DNA of 64,000 nucleotides from contig JACZWC010000009.1 of NCBI GenBank assembly GCA_022572355.1, forward strand, positions 33,868-97,867, read 5' to 3'. Below, piece by piece: positions 29,010 to 37,204 of this stretch. The stretch comes from Bacteroidota bacterium. Lineage in GTDB: Bacteria > Bacteroidota > Bacteroidia > NORP154. The position numbers and the translations under genes were made by a program. Under the pieces are notes generated by a model. The model searched no databases. It saw nothing but the letters and a program-made list of their open reading frames with translations, and was not told the DNA's origin. The first letter of the stretch is position 1. Each line of letters starts with the position of its first letter.

Positions 29010-29094
29010 ATTTGGAAACAGTGCAAACAAAGATATTGAAGAAAATATCAAATCCTCCGTAAATTTGAAAATCAAGTGTTTTGAGTAAGTTTAA

Positions 29095-30060
29095 ATGATG
29101 GACTCAACAAATATCACCCTATCGGATATCAAGACTGCTCAAGAAAGAATCAGCGGGCACATACATTACACTCCCATCAATAGCTCTGTCAAATTAAGTG
29201 AACAGTTTGGCGTTGACCTTCATTTCAAATGTGAGAACTTTCAAAAAACAGGTTCATTCAAGGTAAGGGGTGTTTTAAACAAATTACAGGAGCTTACGAA
29301 AGAAGAGCACCAAAATGGGCTGGTGTCTATCTCAGCTGGCAACCATGCCCAGGCCATGGCCTGGGCTGCTGCAAAGTCGGGCATTGGCTGTACCATAGTC
29401 ATGCCGGAGACTGCTTCAAAAACCAAAATTAAAGCCACCCAAGACTATGGAGCTGATGTATTACTTCCAGGGGATGTAAATGCCGCATTTGCTAAAATGC
29501 TGGAGATAGAAAGTGAAGAAGGTAAAACATTGATCCATCCTTTTGAAGACCCGATGATCATAGCCGGACATGGCACCGTAGGCCTGGAGGTATTGGAACA
29601 ATTGAATAATATAGATGCTGTAGTTATCGGAGTTGGTGGTGGAGCACTTAGCTCTGGAATTGCAATAGCCGTAAAGGAGCAAAATCCAAACATAAAAATC
29701 TATGGCGTGGAACCCGAAGGGGCAAATGCTATGCAGCAAAGCCTAAAGGCCGGGAAGCCCGTTCGATTGGAAAAAGTGGGATCCATTGCTGATGGATTGG
29801 CCCCGCCTATGGCTGGTGAAGTCCCGCTTGGTATTCTTCAAAAATACATGGATGACCTGGTAACTGTATCGGAAGATGAAATCAGAAGGGCCATGTATTA
29901 CCTGCTAACGAGAACCAAATTATTGGTAGAACCAGCTGGAGCAGCAGCAACAGCAGCAATTATCACCCAGAAACTCCCAGTAAAAGGAAAGCGTGTAGTT
30001 TCTATATTGAGCGGAGGCAATGTAGATTTAGACGAGCTGGGGAAATTGATTCTCAATTAA
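29095..30060 (+). CDS. Threonine/serine dehydratase-like PLP enzyme (serine racemase type)
   Basis: A 321-residue fold-type II PLP enzyme without an ACT domain. The PLP lysine is in KTGSFKVRG, the substrate loop is SAGNHAQAMA, and the phosphate loop is GVGGGALSSGIA; LSGGNVDLDEL ends the fold. The length and lack of a regulatory domain resemble catabolic threonine dehydratases and serine racemases. It is 204 bp upstream of an ornithine-cyclodeaminase homologue, and a second, weaker paralogue follows that. MMD allows a start one codon later. Confidence 0.88.
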   Translation: MMDSTNITLSDIKTAQERISGHIHYTPINSSVKLSEQFGVDLHFKCENFQKTGSFKVRGVLNKLQELTKEEHQNGLVSISAGNHAQAMAWAAAKSGIGCTIVMPETASKTKIKATQDYGADVLLPGDVNAAFAKMLEIESEEGKTLIHPFEDPMIIAGHGTVGLEVLEQLNNIDAVVIGVGGGALSSGIAIAVKEQNPNIKIYGVEPEGANAMQQSLKAGKPVRLEKVGSIADGLAPPMAGEVPLGILQKYMDDLVTVSEDEIRRAMYYLLTRTKLLVEPAGAAATAAIITQKLPVKGKRVVSILSGGNVDLDELGKLILN

Positions 30061-30126
30061 TTGAACTGCATTTAATGCGATAATTTTTCTCATAGAATCA
30101 TTATTTAATGGTAATGGGTACTTTTT

Positions 30127-30206
30127 GACGCAGATTTTCGCAGATTTGATATGATTAATTATGTTTTTATAGCGCAAATCATAAGGAATCAGCGTTTATC
30201 AGCGTC
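30127..30206. repeat. Imperfect inverted repeat built from GCAGAT/ATCAGC words
   Basis: Left arm 30127-30145 and right arm 30188-30206 are 19 nt each and complementary except at about five positions; within each arm the unit CGCwGATwww is itself duplicated. It occupies the 30061-30263 gap together with AT-rich DNA and may act as a terminator or be a dispersed intergenic repeat. No gene is visible there. Confidence 0.55.
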
Positions 30207-30263
30207 TAGCAAAAGAAGCTCTTTCAAAATGGATAGTCAATATAATTTCATCAGGTTAGAATT

Positions 30264-31247
30264 GTGAAAGCACTGCTGATTAATAAACAACAGGTTTCGG
30301 AGCTCCTTACCATGGGGGCCTGCATCGATCTGATGGATGAAACATTCAAGAACTTCTCAACTGGAAACGCTGTACAACCCCTGCGCAACGCCATGTGGCT
30401 ACCGGATAAAAAGGGACTTCTCGGAATGATGCCAGCATACATGGAGAACACCAGGAGTATGGGAATCAAAGTCGTGTCTGTGTTTCCGGGCAATCATGCC
30501 AAAGGATTGAGCTCCCACCAGGGTGTGGTTCTGCTTTTTGAAAGTGAGACGGGTGAAATGTATGCCATTATCGACGGCGACAGGGTAACAGCTATCAGAA
30601 CTGCTGCGGCCTCCGCGGTTGCGACCAAGGCATTGGCCCGAGAAGATTCAAAAACCCTCGCTATCCTGGGTTCTGGAGAACAAGCCCTGCGGCACCTGGA
30701 AGCAATGTTGTTGGTCAGAAATATTGCTCATGTTGTGATTTGGAGTCGAAATGAGGAACACGCGAGAATGTTTATGGATGTAACCAAAACAAATTACAAA
30801 GTACCTATAGAAACAAAACCAACAGTAGAAGAAGCAGTAACAAGCGCTGATATCATATGTACAACGACTTCTTCAACCCAGCCGATCTTGAGATCAGAAT
30901 GGGTGAAGGACGGCGCCCACATCAACGCCGTTGGTGCTTGCACATCCAATGCACGGGAATTGGAATCAGCCTTGGTTGCCAGGTCCAAACTCTACACGGA
31001 TTGCAGGGAATCATTGATCAATGAATCTGGTGATTACAGGATACCATTAGGCGAGGGATTATTTGATGAAACTCATCTAAAAGGAGAGATCGGTCAACTC
31101 CTCAATGGTGATATAACCGGCCGGCAATCAGATAAAGAGATCACCCTGTTCAAGTCCCTGGGAATGGCAGTAGAAGACCTCGCTGCTTGTCACTACATTC
31201 ATAAAAAAGCGAAAGAAAATAAACTCGGAACGGAAATCGAACTATAA
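30264..31247 (+). CDS. Ornithine cyclodeaminase / mu-crystallin family oxidoreductase
   Basis: A 327-residue NAD(P)-dependent enzyme beginning with GTG at 30264 (no ATG at the domain start). The N-terminal substrate lobe (LLGMMPAYM, GIKVVSVFPGN, SSHQGVVLLF), then DGDRVTAIRTAAASAVATKAL and the Rossmann motif ILGSGEQALRHLEA are diagnostic. Relatives include ornithine cyclodeaminase, alanine dehydrogenase and ketimine reductase; the canonical residues do not single one out. It ends 9 nt before the next PLP gene, so those two are probably co-transcribed. Confidence 0.88.
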   Translation: MKALLINKQQVSELLTMGACIDLMDETFKNFSTGNAVQPLRNAMWLPDKKGLLGMMPAYMENTRSMGIKVVSVFPGNHAKGLSSHQGVVLLFESETGEMYAIIDGDRVTAIRTAAASAVATKALAREDSKTLAILGSGEQALRHLEAMLLVRNIAHVVIWSRNEEHARMFMDVTKTNYKVPIETKPTVEEAVTSADIICTTTSSTQPILRSEWVKDGAHINAVGACTSNARELESALVARSKLYTDCRESLINESGDYRIPLGEGLFDETHLKGEIGQLLNGDITGRQSDKEITLFKSLGMAVEDLAACHYIHKKAKENKLGTEIEL

Positions 31248-31256
31248 ATATGACTG

Positions 31257-32288
31257 ATGGCGTTGCCGAATCCCATACCACTTGCTGATATAAAAGCAGC
31301 TCAAGCCCGTTTGAATGGAAAGGTCTTGCGCACGCCATTGATTCGCTTTTACCATGAAGATTTACCGGGTGAGATCTACCTGAAACCGGAGAATCTTCAA
31401 CCAATCGGTTCTTTTAAGTTGCGGGGAGCACACAATGCCATGGCACTGGCAGACAAAGCCCTCCTGGCTGAGGGAGTGTACACAGCAAGCGCAGGAAACA
31501 TGGCACAGGGGGTGGCCTGGGTTGCAAAACAAATGGGAATTCCATGCCAGGTGGTCGTTCCCGATCACGCCCCGCAGACAAAGCTGGATGCCATAGAAAG
31601 ATTGGGAGGATCATACGTAAAAGTTCCCTTTGATGAATGGTGGCAGGTGATTGTCGACCATAAATATGAAGGAATGGAAGGACTGTTCATCCATCCTGTC
31701 AGCGATCCGGGAGTTATTGCCGGAAACGGAACCATAGGCCTCGAAATATTGGAAGACCTTCCAGATGTGGATGCAGTGGTTGTCCCTTATGGAGGAGGGG
31801 GATTGAGCAGCGGCATCGCCTCTGCCATGAAAGCACTGAAACCAGACGTGAAAGTTTTTGCTTCAGAAGTGGAAACAGCCTGTCCGCTGTCGGCCTCATT
31901 AAAAGCCGGACAACCAACAACGATCGATTACAAGGCTTCATTTGTGGATGGAATTGGTAGCAGAGGAATCTTACCTGAAATGTGGCCACTGGCCAGTTCT
32001 TTGCTGGATGATTCTATCGTAGTGAGTTTGGAACAAATTGCTACGGCAATCAGGCTGTTGATGGAACGCAATCGTATGATTGCGGAAGGGGCCGGTGCTT
32101 CCTCATTGGCAGCTGCGCTAACAGGCCCTTCGGCTCTCTTCGACTCCGCTCCATCGGCCGCCAAAGGCTTGCCGACGGCACGGCAGAGGCCGCCGCTCAG
32201 TGGCCTGAATAAAGTGGTTTGTGTTATATCAGGAGGGAACATTGATGCAGATAAGCTGAAGACGATTTTGGATGGTGGATTGCCTTAG
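31257..32288 (+). CDS. Threonine-dehydratase-like PLP enzyme with in-frame palindromic insertion
   Basis: A 343-residue fold-type II PLP enzyme, paralogous to 29095-30060: KPENLQPIGSFKLRG holds the PLP lysine, SAGNMAQGVAW replaces the usual SAGNHAQ (Asn kept, His to Met), and VPYGGGGLSSGIA is the phosphate loop. Near the C-terminus, between AAALT and LNKVVCVISGGNID, about 27 residues (GPSALFDSAPSAAKGLP...) interrupt the fold, encoded by the palindromic element at 32122-32207. Whether activity survives is uncertain; the frame is intact. The His-to-Met change could alter substrate choice. Confidence 0.85.
   Translation: MALPNPIPLADIKAAQARLNGKVLRTPLIRFYHEDLPGEIYLKPENLQPIGSFKLRGAHNAMALADKALLAEGVYTASAGNMAQGVAWVAKQMGIPCQVVVPDHAPQTKLDAIERLGGSYVKVPFDEWWQVIVDHKYEGMEGLFIHPVSDPGVIAGNGTIGLEILEDLPDVDAVVVPYGGGGLSSGIASAMKALKPDVKVFASEVETACPLSASLKAGQPTTIDYKASFVDGIGSRGILPEMWPLASSLLDDSIVVSLEQIATAIRLLMERNRMIAEGAGASSLAAALTGPSALFDSAPSAAKGLPTARQRPPLSGLNKVVCVISGGNIDADKLKTILDGGLP
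32122..32207. repeat. 86-bp palindromic element inside a PLP-enzyme gene
   Basis: Outer arms CAGGCC (32122-32127) and GGCCTG (32202-32207) are perfect inverted repeats; CCCTTCGG begins and CGCTCAGTGG ends the element, with further GC-rich palindromes nested inside (CGGCCGCC, GGCACGGC). Base composition is clearly richer in G+C than the host gene. It is read as ~27 extra residues. Confidence 0.6.
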
Positions 32289-32293
32289 CCTGA

Positions 32294-32352
32294 TTTTTCG
32301 GGCACTTCGGCCCTGCCTCCCGGCAGGCGAGGTTCGCTCAGTGTCCGAAAAA
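32294..32352. repeat. Nested palindrome between convergent genes (13-bp outer, 6-bp inner stem)
   Basis: TTTTTCGGGCACT (32294-32306) pairs with AGTGTCCGAAAAA (32340-32352) with one G-T wobble. Inside, CCTGCC TCCC GGCAGG (32312-32327) forms a second hairpin. The outer shell CACTTCG...CGCTCAGTG is the same as in the 32122-32207 element 87 bp away. The T-run is on the 5' side of the stem in both directions, unlike a canonical intrinsic terminator. Confidence 0.65.
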
Positions 32353-32378
32353 GCGCCCATGGCATTATGTGCCTAGGA

Positions 32379-33815
32379 TCATTTCTTTAAACAAGCAGTC
32401 TTAATCCCTTCAATAAGATTCAGCTTGGCATCTTCATAAGACTGAATATTAATATAATATCCCGATCCCTTTGTAGCAATTTCCTGCATTTGGGCTGCAC
32501 TGCGCGAGGCGTTTTTAATTCCAATAACAGATAAGTTGCGATCAGAGGATGTATTGGATTCCACCAACTTCAACATATTACTGTACTTATCCCGAAACAA
32601 GCCATCTGTCGCCATGACTACCTGGTTGCTTCCATTTTTAATATAATGTTGCCTCACCACCGCAAAAGCCGACTGCATCGCCTGTCCGCCCTGGGTGCTT
32701 CCTTTTGCTTCGAGGCCAGTAATGATGCTGGTCATCAGGATTTTATTACTCTCTGTGGCATTCATGGACTCCATGACCATCTTTGAAGTAGCGGTATAGG
32801 TAAGAATTGAGACTTTATCGATCTCCCGCAAAATTTTTATGAGCTCGAGCATGGAAGCTTTCAACAGATCCAATCTACCCAGTTGTCGCATGGAGCCCGA
32901 TACATCAATAAGGAAAACAATATTATTGGCTGAATAATTATCCAACGAAAAACCTGGCGGGAGAGCCGTTCGAATAGGAGCTGCCACGGATTCCCCGCCC
33001 GACTGATCGGTGTCAGCCGTTCCTGCCCGACTATCCTGGTCAGGCGGGCGGGCAGGAGGCTCAGCATTCACGGTTGTTGATTTAAGGGGTGAAGGCGCTA
33101 TCGTCGTCACCGGATCTGGAATTGGATCTTCTCTTTTCTGTTTGGGTTTGGGTTTGAGTTTGAGTTTAATTTTCACTTCCCTCCTACTCCTGTTGAGATA
33201 AATATCGGCTTCATCCGTTTCATAACCATCTGCGCTCGTAATTACATAATACAAACCCAGTGGTATCTCTAAACTCGCCTTTCCGAGTACATCGGCGATG
33301 AGCGGGGTTTCCATTGGAATACCATTTCTCAACATTTGTATGGCCGCACCTTTGATAGGAAGCTCTGTATTTGCATCGATTACCGTTGCCACCATACTGA
33401 ATTGAATGGGTTGCACTGTATTTGGATGCCTAAATGTGGGACAGGGTTGAAAGGAGGTCTCCAGCTCTTTCACGTCACCCACCAGCTCCAAGGGAAATGG
33501 TTCCTGCGAGCTACTTATCCAGAGATTGGTACTCTTTCTAAATTTCCCCTTGGACCTTGGATTTACCTGAATTCGTATAGTCGCATAAGCCCCTGGTTCA
33601 ACAGTTTTGGTGGAGAATCGTATGTCCAATTCCAAGTCCTTGTCAGCTCGAAGAATATAAAGTTTCTTGTCGCCATTGTTCATCAAGTTAAACTCAGCTA
33701 CCCGGTTATCGCCTTTGTAAATCTCGCCAAAGTCATGGTAGGTTTGATCAAGTGTTACCTGGGCACTGACCGAAAAAAAGAGAATGGTTAGAAATAAAAG
33801 AAGTATGTATCTCAT
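32379..33815 (-). CDS. VWA-domain protein with DUF1573-like and carboxypeptidase-regulatory-like domains
   Basis: A 478-residue exported protein (signal MRYILLLFLTILFFSVSA). Residues ~20-130 match the DUF1573 pattern (YHDFGEIYKGDNRVAEF); ~140-220 look like a CarboxypepD_reg beta-sandwich (ATVIDANTELPIKGAAIQM); a basic Pro/Lys stretch follows; from ~298 a von Willebrand A domain with MIDAS DVSGSM and ATDGL. VWA domains bind proteins through a metal ion. The Pro-rich linker just before VWA contains a palindrome-encoded stretch. The target is unknown. Confidence 0.85.
   Translation of the reverse strand: MRYILLLFLTILFFSVSAQVTLDQTYHDFGEIYKGDNRVAEFNLMNNGDKKLYILRADKDLELDIRFSTKTVEPGAYATIRIQVNPRSKGKFRKSTNLWISSSQEPFPLELVGDVKELETSFQPCPTFRHPNTVQPIQFSMVATVIDANTELPIKGAAIQMLRNGIPMETPLIADVLGKASLEIPLGLYYVITSADGYETDEADIYLNRSRREVKIKLKLKPKPKQKREDPIPDPVTTIAPSPLKSTTVNAEPPARPPDQDSRAGTADTDQSGGESVAAPIRTALPPGFSLDNYSANNIVFLIDVSGSMRQLGRLDLLKASMLELIKILREIDKVSILTYTATSKMVMESMNATESNKILMTSIITGLEAKGSTQGGQAMQSAFAVVRQHYIKNGSNQVVMATDGLFRDKYSNMLKLVESNTSSDRNLSVIGIKNASRSAAQMQEIATKGSGYYINIQSYEDAKLNLIEGIKTACLKK
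33021..33057. repeat. Palindromic element in VWA-protein linker
   Basis: TCCTGCCCG (33021-33029) and CGGGCAGGA (33049-33057) are perfect 9-bp inverted repeats, with CCTG/CAGG nested inside. It is read in frame as part of PPARPPDQDSRAG in the linker ahead of the VWA domain. Confidence 0.6.
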
Positions 33816-33861
33816 ATTAGTAGGCTTCTATCCTTTATAACGAAATTGGTAACGATTTAAT

Positions 33862-34488
33862 TCACTTGTCATATACATCATTAAGTAACCTAACATATCT
33901 CAGCATTACAGATAAATAATGAGGATACGATTCTTCTTTGTACTTCATTAGCAGATTTTTCTCCGGGGCCAAAATGTGTTCTAAATAAGGTTGGGTTATA
34001 AGATGAGGAACTCCGGTGTCCAAATCCACGAGATAGTGAATTTGATCATAAATTTTAGCATTGATTGCAGCATTAGCTATTCCAGCGCCAATGAGGCCAC
34101 CGTAGAATGCTGCATTTGCAATAGCGGCCTGTTGAGAAATATCCTTTATGGGTCTTCCTATCAAATAGCAATATTTTCCAATCTCCTGCACCTTTACGTA
34201 ATGCTTTTTCATCCCCAACCTTCTGGCATCTAAATAGAGAACTGAATTCTTGTAAATACCCCATATACCGTGTTTCCTTAACGGAGATTTAGCCATTTTA
34301 TCTTTCGTTGAAACTCTGTAGAATGTGGGATAAAGTTCGATTTGTTTGAATCTGAATTCAGCTCGCAACAACAGAATACCTTTCTTAAAATCCATAGAGT
34401 TTTTATAGGCACCATCTTGTATCTCAGGAATTTGGGCTGTACTCTGCAGCGTTGCAAGGAATATTATTGAAGCAATGACTTTTTTCAT
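33862..34488 (-). CDS. Hypothetical exported protein with Gly/Ala-rich hydrophobic segment
   Basis: I start at ATG 34488 (MKKVIASIIFLATLQSTAQ), which supplies a signal peptide; the frame extends 25 residues upstream. The 208-residue product has no recognised domain. A small-residue hydrophobic stretch (AAIANAAFYGGLIGAGIANAA, split here) near residue 125-145 is followed by IHYLVDLDTGVPHLI. The divergent neighbour (34587) shows the same order, a hydrophobic stretch then YRIDLFTGRIERV, which hints at a shared origin. The function is unknown. Confidence 0.7.
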   Translation of the reverse strand: MKKVIASIIFLATLQSTAQIPEIQDGAYKNSMDFKKGILLLRAEFRFKQIELYPTFYRVSTKDKMAKSPLRKHGIWGIYKNSVLYLDARRLGMKKHYVKVQEIGKYCYLIGRPIKDISQQAAIANAAFYGGLIGAGIANAAINAKIYDQIHYLVDLDTGVPHLITQPYLEHILAPEKNLLMKYKEESYPHYLSVMLRYVRLLNDVYDK

Positions 34489-34586
34489 GTTCTCTAAGTT
34501 ATAAAAAGATACAAGACCCTTCCGTTGCAAGTAATAAGGCCAGGACATTAAAAGGTGCTCCATTGGAAAATCACTATTTTAGGAAT

Positions 34587-35651
34587 ATGATTCGGCTTTC
34601 ACTTCTATCGTTATTAGCATTCAGCTTTTCTCAAATACAGGCCCAGACCAAGCCCTATGTAATCGGCCTATCCTATGAGACGATGAAGTTGTCATCGTTG
34701 CCTATAAAGGTGGTGGAAGTTATAGATGCACGAGATAGCGTTGCTAACATAGGATGGATAAAGAAAGTCATGAGCAAACGACGGAGGCCTGTAACATTTG
34801 AGAACGAATTTACCCTGGAGTTGTATACATTCTTCAGGAAGTATATTCAAAAAAATGAAAATCCCAGGCAATTGGTGGTTAAAGTCAATCAGCTTAGAGT
34901 ATCCCAAATGTCTGATAGTAAGGAGGCAATCGCAGAAATGAGTATGGAGCTGGAGTTTTTCCTAAAAAGAGATAGCAATGCATTCTACTTTCTTGCCCGT
35001 ATTCCCTGCTTGATCAGATATAAGGGAATGATTGAACCTGCCACCCATAGTGATAATATAATCAAAGGATTCAAATATGTCTTTAATCAGCTAGATACTC
35101 TCAAATTTGATAATCGAATACAAGACCGATTCCTGGTAAGCCACACAGAAATGGAGACTGGAGAGGATTCTGCAGGAGTTCTTAGGCGGACACACTCAAT
35201 TTTGGAAGAACCTCCCAAGGCTGGTATCTATGCAGACTTTCACGAATTTATTAACAATGCGCCAGGCCGGGATGATGAACTAGACATTGAACTAGAGCCA
35301 CGTACGGATAAAGATTGGGAAGGAACTCATAAAGTGATCCCATATCTAAAAATGGAAGATAGGCGTCTTGAGAAATGTTGGGGTTTTTCTGATGGTAAAG
35401 AGGTATATATCAATTTTGACAAACAATATTGGCCAATTGTTCTTGAAAATGGAGTGGCATACTTTTTTGCTTTTCATAAGGATCATCCCAGTGTCGGTGA
35501 AGTTCTTATTGGCGTAGCTGTGAATTTTGCAATAATCGCTGCAGCTGGAGCTGGAATGATATTCTATCCTTCATCTACTGTTGAGAAAGCAGTTTATCGC
35601 ATTGATCTGTTTACCGGAAGAATTGAAAGGGTATTAGCAGAGAATAATTAG
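34587..35651 (+). CDS. Hypothetical exported protein
   Basis: I start at ATG 34587, with AGGA five bases upstream and a signal peptide (MIRLSLLSLLAFSFSQIQA); the frame begins eight codons earlier. The 354-residue product is basic and beta-rich in its first half (VIGLSYETMKLSSLPIKVVE), and ends with a hydrophobic segment (VLIGVAVNFAIIAAAGAGM) plus a short YRIDLFTG tail. No family is recognised. It is divergent from 33862-34488 (98-bp shared upstream region) and converges with the methyltransferase. Confidence 0.75.
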   Translation: MIRLSLLSLLAFSFSQIQAQTKPYVIGLSYETMKLSSLPIKVVEVIDARDSVANIGWIKKVMSKRRRPVTFENEFTLELYTFFRKYIQKNENPRQLVVKVNQLRVSQMSDSKEAIAEMSMELEFFLKRDSNAFYFLARIPCLIRYKGMIEPATHSDNIIKGFKYVFNQLDTLKFDNRIQDRFLVSHTEMETGEDSAGVLRRTHSILEEPPKAGIYADFHEFINNAPGRDDELDIELEPRTDKDWEGTHKVIPYLKMEDRRLEKCWGFSDGKEVYINFDKQYWPIVLENGVAYFFAFHKDHPSVGEVLIGVAVNFAIIAAAGAGMIFYPSSTVEKAVYRIDLFTGRIERVLAENN

Positions 35652-35654
35652 TTT

Positions 35655-36566
35655 TCAATTCCGCTCTATCAACTCATTGCTAATGCCTTTAATATGCCCC
35701 GGCCCAATTCTGCAACAGCCACCGATAATATCAGCGCCCAAGGCTATCCACTCTTTTGCCAAGGCTACAAATGAATCTGGGTCTGAACAATTAGCCCAGG
35801 TTTTGGTGTTGGCATCATACACTTCACCTGAGTTTGGATATACAACTATTTTCTTGGTGCCAGATTTTAGTTTGATTGCCTTTATCAATCCGGAAATATG
35901 TTCTGGCGCAGTACAGTTGATACCCAGGGCAAATATAGTTGGATGATCACTAAGCATTTGAACACAATCACAAATAGGTGTACCATCATTGATGTGGCCT
36001 TCATCTTTGCAGGAGAAAGTTAACCAGGCTTTCTTGTTCGTTTCCTTCAAGATTTCTGCCAATACTACAGCTTCCTGAAAACACGGAATAGTTTCACAGG
36101 CAAAAAAATCAGCATCGGTCTGCTCCAGTATTCTAATTCTAGAAATATGAAATTCTCGTAGTTCATCATTGGAGACATTGTAATCCCCTCTATATTCGGA
36201 GCCATCAGCCAGGTAGGCGCCGTAAGGCCCTATACTCGCGGCAATTAATGGTCTGGACTCTATGCTCTTTGAATTCATAAAGCGCTCCACTGCAATCTCA
36301 GCCAGCTCTATGGTTTTTAGAATCAGCACTTCAGCTATTGCCAAATCATAACCAGCGGATACAAGTCCGGGAACAGAAGCCTGATAGCTGGATGTGATAA
36401 TACACCTTGCTCCGGCCTCCAGATAGGCCAGATGCGCCTGGATGATAGCTTCAGGATCGGATTCCAACAATTTAGCCGACCACAGCTTGTGATTTAAATC
36501 GCAGCCCCCAGCTTCCAACTCATTAGAGAGGCCGCCGTCCAATAACAATGGGTAGGTAATCTTCAT
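35655..36566 (-). CDS. mmuM: Homocysteine S-methyltransferase
   Basis: A 303-residue cytoplasmic enzyme started at ATG 36566 (MKITYPLLLDGGLSNELE). DGGLSNELEAGGCDLNHKLW, ITSSYQAS, GINCTAP and GGCCRIGP give the three zinc cysteines (one plus a CC pair) of the MmuM/Pcv-betaine family, which moves methyl from S-methylmethionine or SAM to homocysteine to make methionine. A longer reading from TTG at 36602 would add a peptide that really belongs to a fossil of the TPR membrane module, so I reject it. It is 66 nt downstream of mscL. Confidence 0.88.
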   Translation of the reverse strand: MKITYPLLLDGGLSNELEAGGCDLNHKLWSAKLLESDPEAIIQAHLAYLEAGARCIITSSYQASVPGLVSAGYDLAIAEVLILKTIELAEIAVERFMNSKSIESRPLIAASIGPYGAYLADGSEYRGDYNVSNDELREFHISRIRILEQTDADFFACETIPCFQEAVVLAEILKETNKKAWLTFSCKDEGHINDGTPICDCVQMLSDHPTIFALGINCTAPEHISGLIKAIKLKSGTKKIVVYPNSGEVYDANTKTWANCSDPDSFVALAKEWIALGADIIGGCCRIGPGHIKGISNELIERN

Positions 36567-36632
36567 CGGGAAAATCAAAGCTGCTATAGCGGCATTGAAC
36601 AATAATCTATAAGCCGGTGCACCACTGCTGCC
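36567..36632 (-). pseudogene. Fossil fragment of the TPR-family C-terminal membrane module
   Basis: The 66 nt between the mscL stop and the methyltransferase ATG, read on the minus strand in the same frame, give GSSGAPAYRLLFNAAIAALI followed by FP. The TPR paralogues at 1-7307 have SSGAPAIKLAFNAILAGLIF in the corresponding position; about two thirds of residues match. There is no start codon, TPR array or coiled coil, so this looks like the last trace of a deleted paralogue. Confidence 0.7.
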
Positions 36633-37058
36633 TTATTTCTTATTGTCAGATAATAAGTCTCTAATTTCCGCAAGCAACTCAATGTTTCTTGGCGTAGGAA
36701 CACTCGTTTCCGTTTCATCTTCAGCTTTTTTCCTAAGTGAATTGAAGACCTTGATAACAATAAAAATGGTGAGGGCAATTATAGAAAAATCAAATATTAC
36801 CTGAATAAAATTACCATAACTGATGGCTACCAACTCTTGAACAATGTTTCCTGAACCATCCAATGCTTCCTCTTGAAGGACAATTTTTAAACTTTGAAAA
36901 TTCACCTTGCCAATCATAAACCCAATAGTGGGCATGATCACATCGTGAACCAAAGAGGTAACTATTTTACTAAAAGCAGCCCCGATAATAATTCCGATTG
37001 CCATGTCAAACATATTGCCCTTAATGGCAAATTCTTTAAATTCTTTGAGAATTTTCAT
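36633..37058 (-). CDS. mscL: Large-conductance mechanosensitive channel MscL
   Basis: A 141-residue membrane protein: N-terminal amphipathic helix (MKILKEFKEFAIKGN), pore-lining TM1 (MFDMAIGIIIGAAFSKIVTS), a periplasmic loop, TM2 (GNFIQVIFDFSIIALTIFIV) and a cytoplasmic helix (ELLAEIRDLL), exactly the MscL layout and length. It forms a homopentamer that opens under membrane tension to release solutes during osmotic downshock. It is followed by the 66-bp fossil, then the methyltransferase. Confidence 0.95.
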   Translation of the reverse strand: MKILKEFKEFAIKGNMFDMAIGIIIGAAFSKIVTSLVHDVIMPTIGFMIGKVNFQSLKIVLQEEALDGSGNIVQELVAISYGNFIQVIFDFSIIALTIFIVIKVFNSLRKKAEDETETSVPTPRNIELLAEIRDLLSDNKK

Positions 37059-37204
37059 AACTGGTTAAAATTTTAATTTTCGGGGAGCAAAGCTACTCAA
37101 ATCAATAGTGCCAATGAAGGAAATGAGATTGATTCTGATGAAGAAGAAGGCCTAGAAGGGCCTATCTTCTCTTTCAGACGCTTTTTCAACGTTATCGGAA
37201 GAAT

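Noticed and set aside
29095..31247. An ectoine-degradation (eutB/eutC) locus
   Set aside because: Only two gene families agree; hydrolase, transporter and regulator genes of that pathway are absent from the window.
32294..32352. Bidirectional intrinsic terminator
   Set aside because: The stem is strong, but on both strands T residues lead and A residues trail, the reverse of an intrinsic terminator; I list it as a palindromic repeat.
36567..36602. N-terminal extension of the methyltransferase from a TTG codon
   Set aside because: The added residues match the TPR-family membrane module, not the methyltransferase family, and ATG 36566 fits the family N-terminus.
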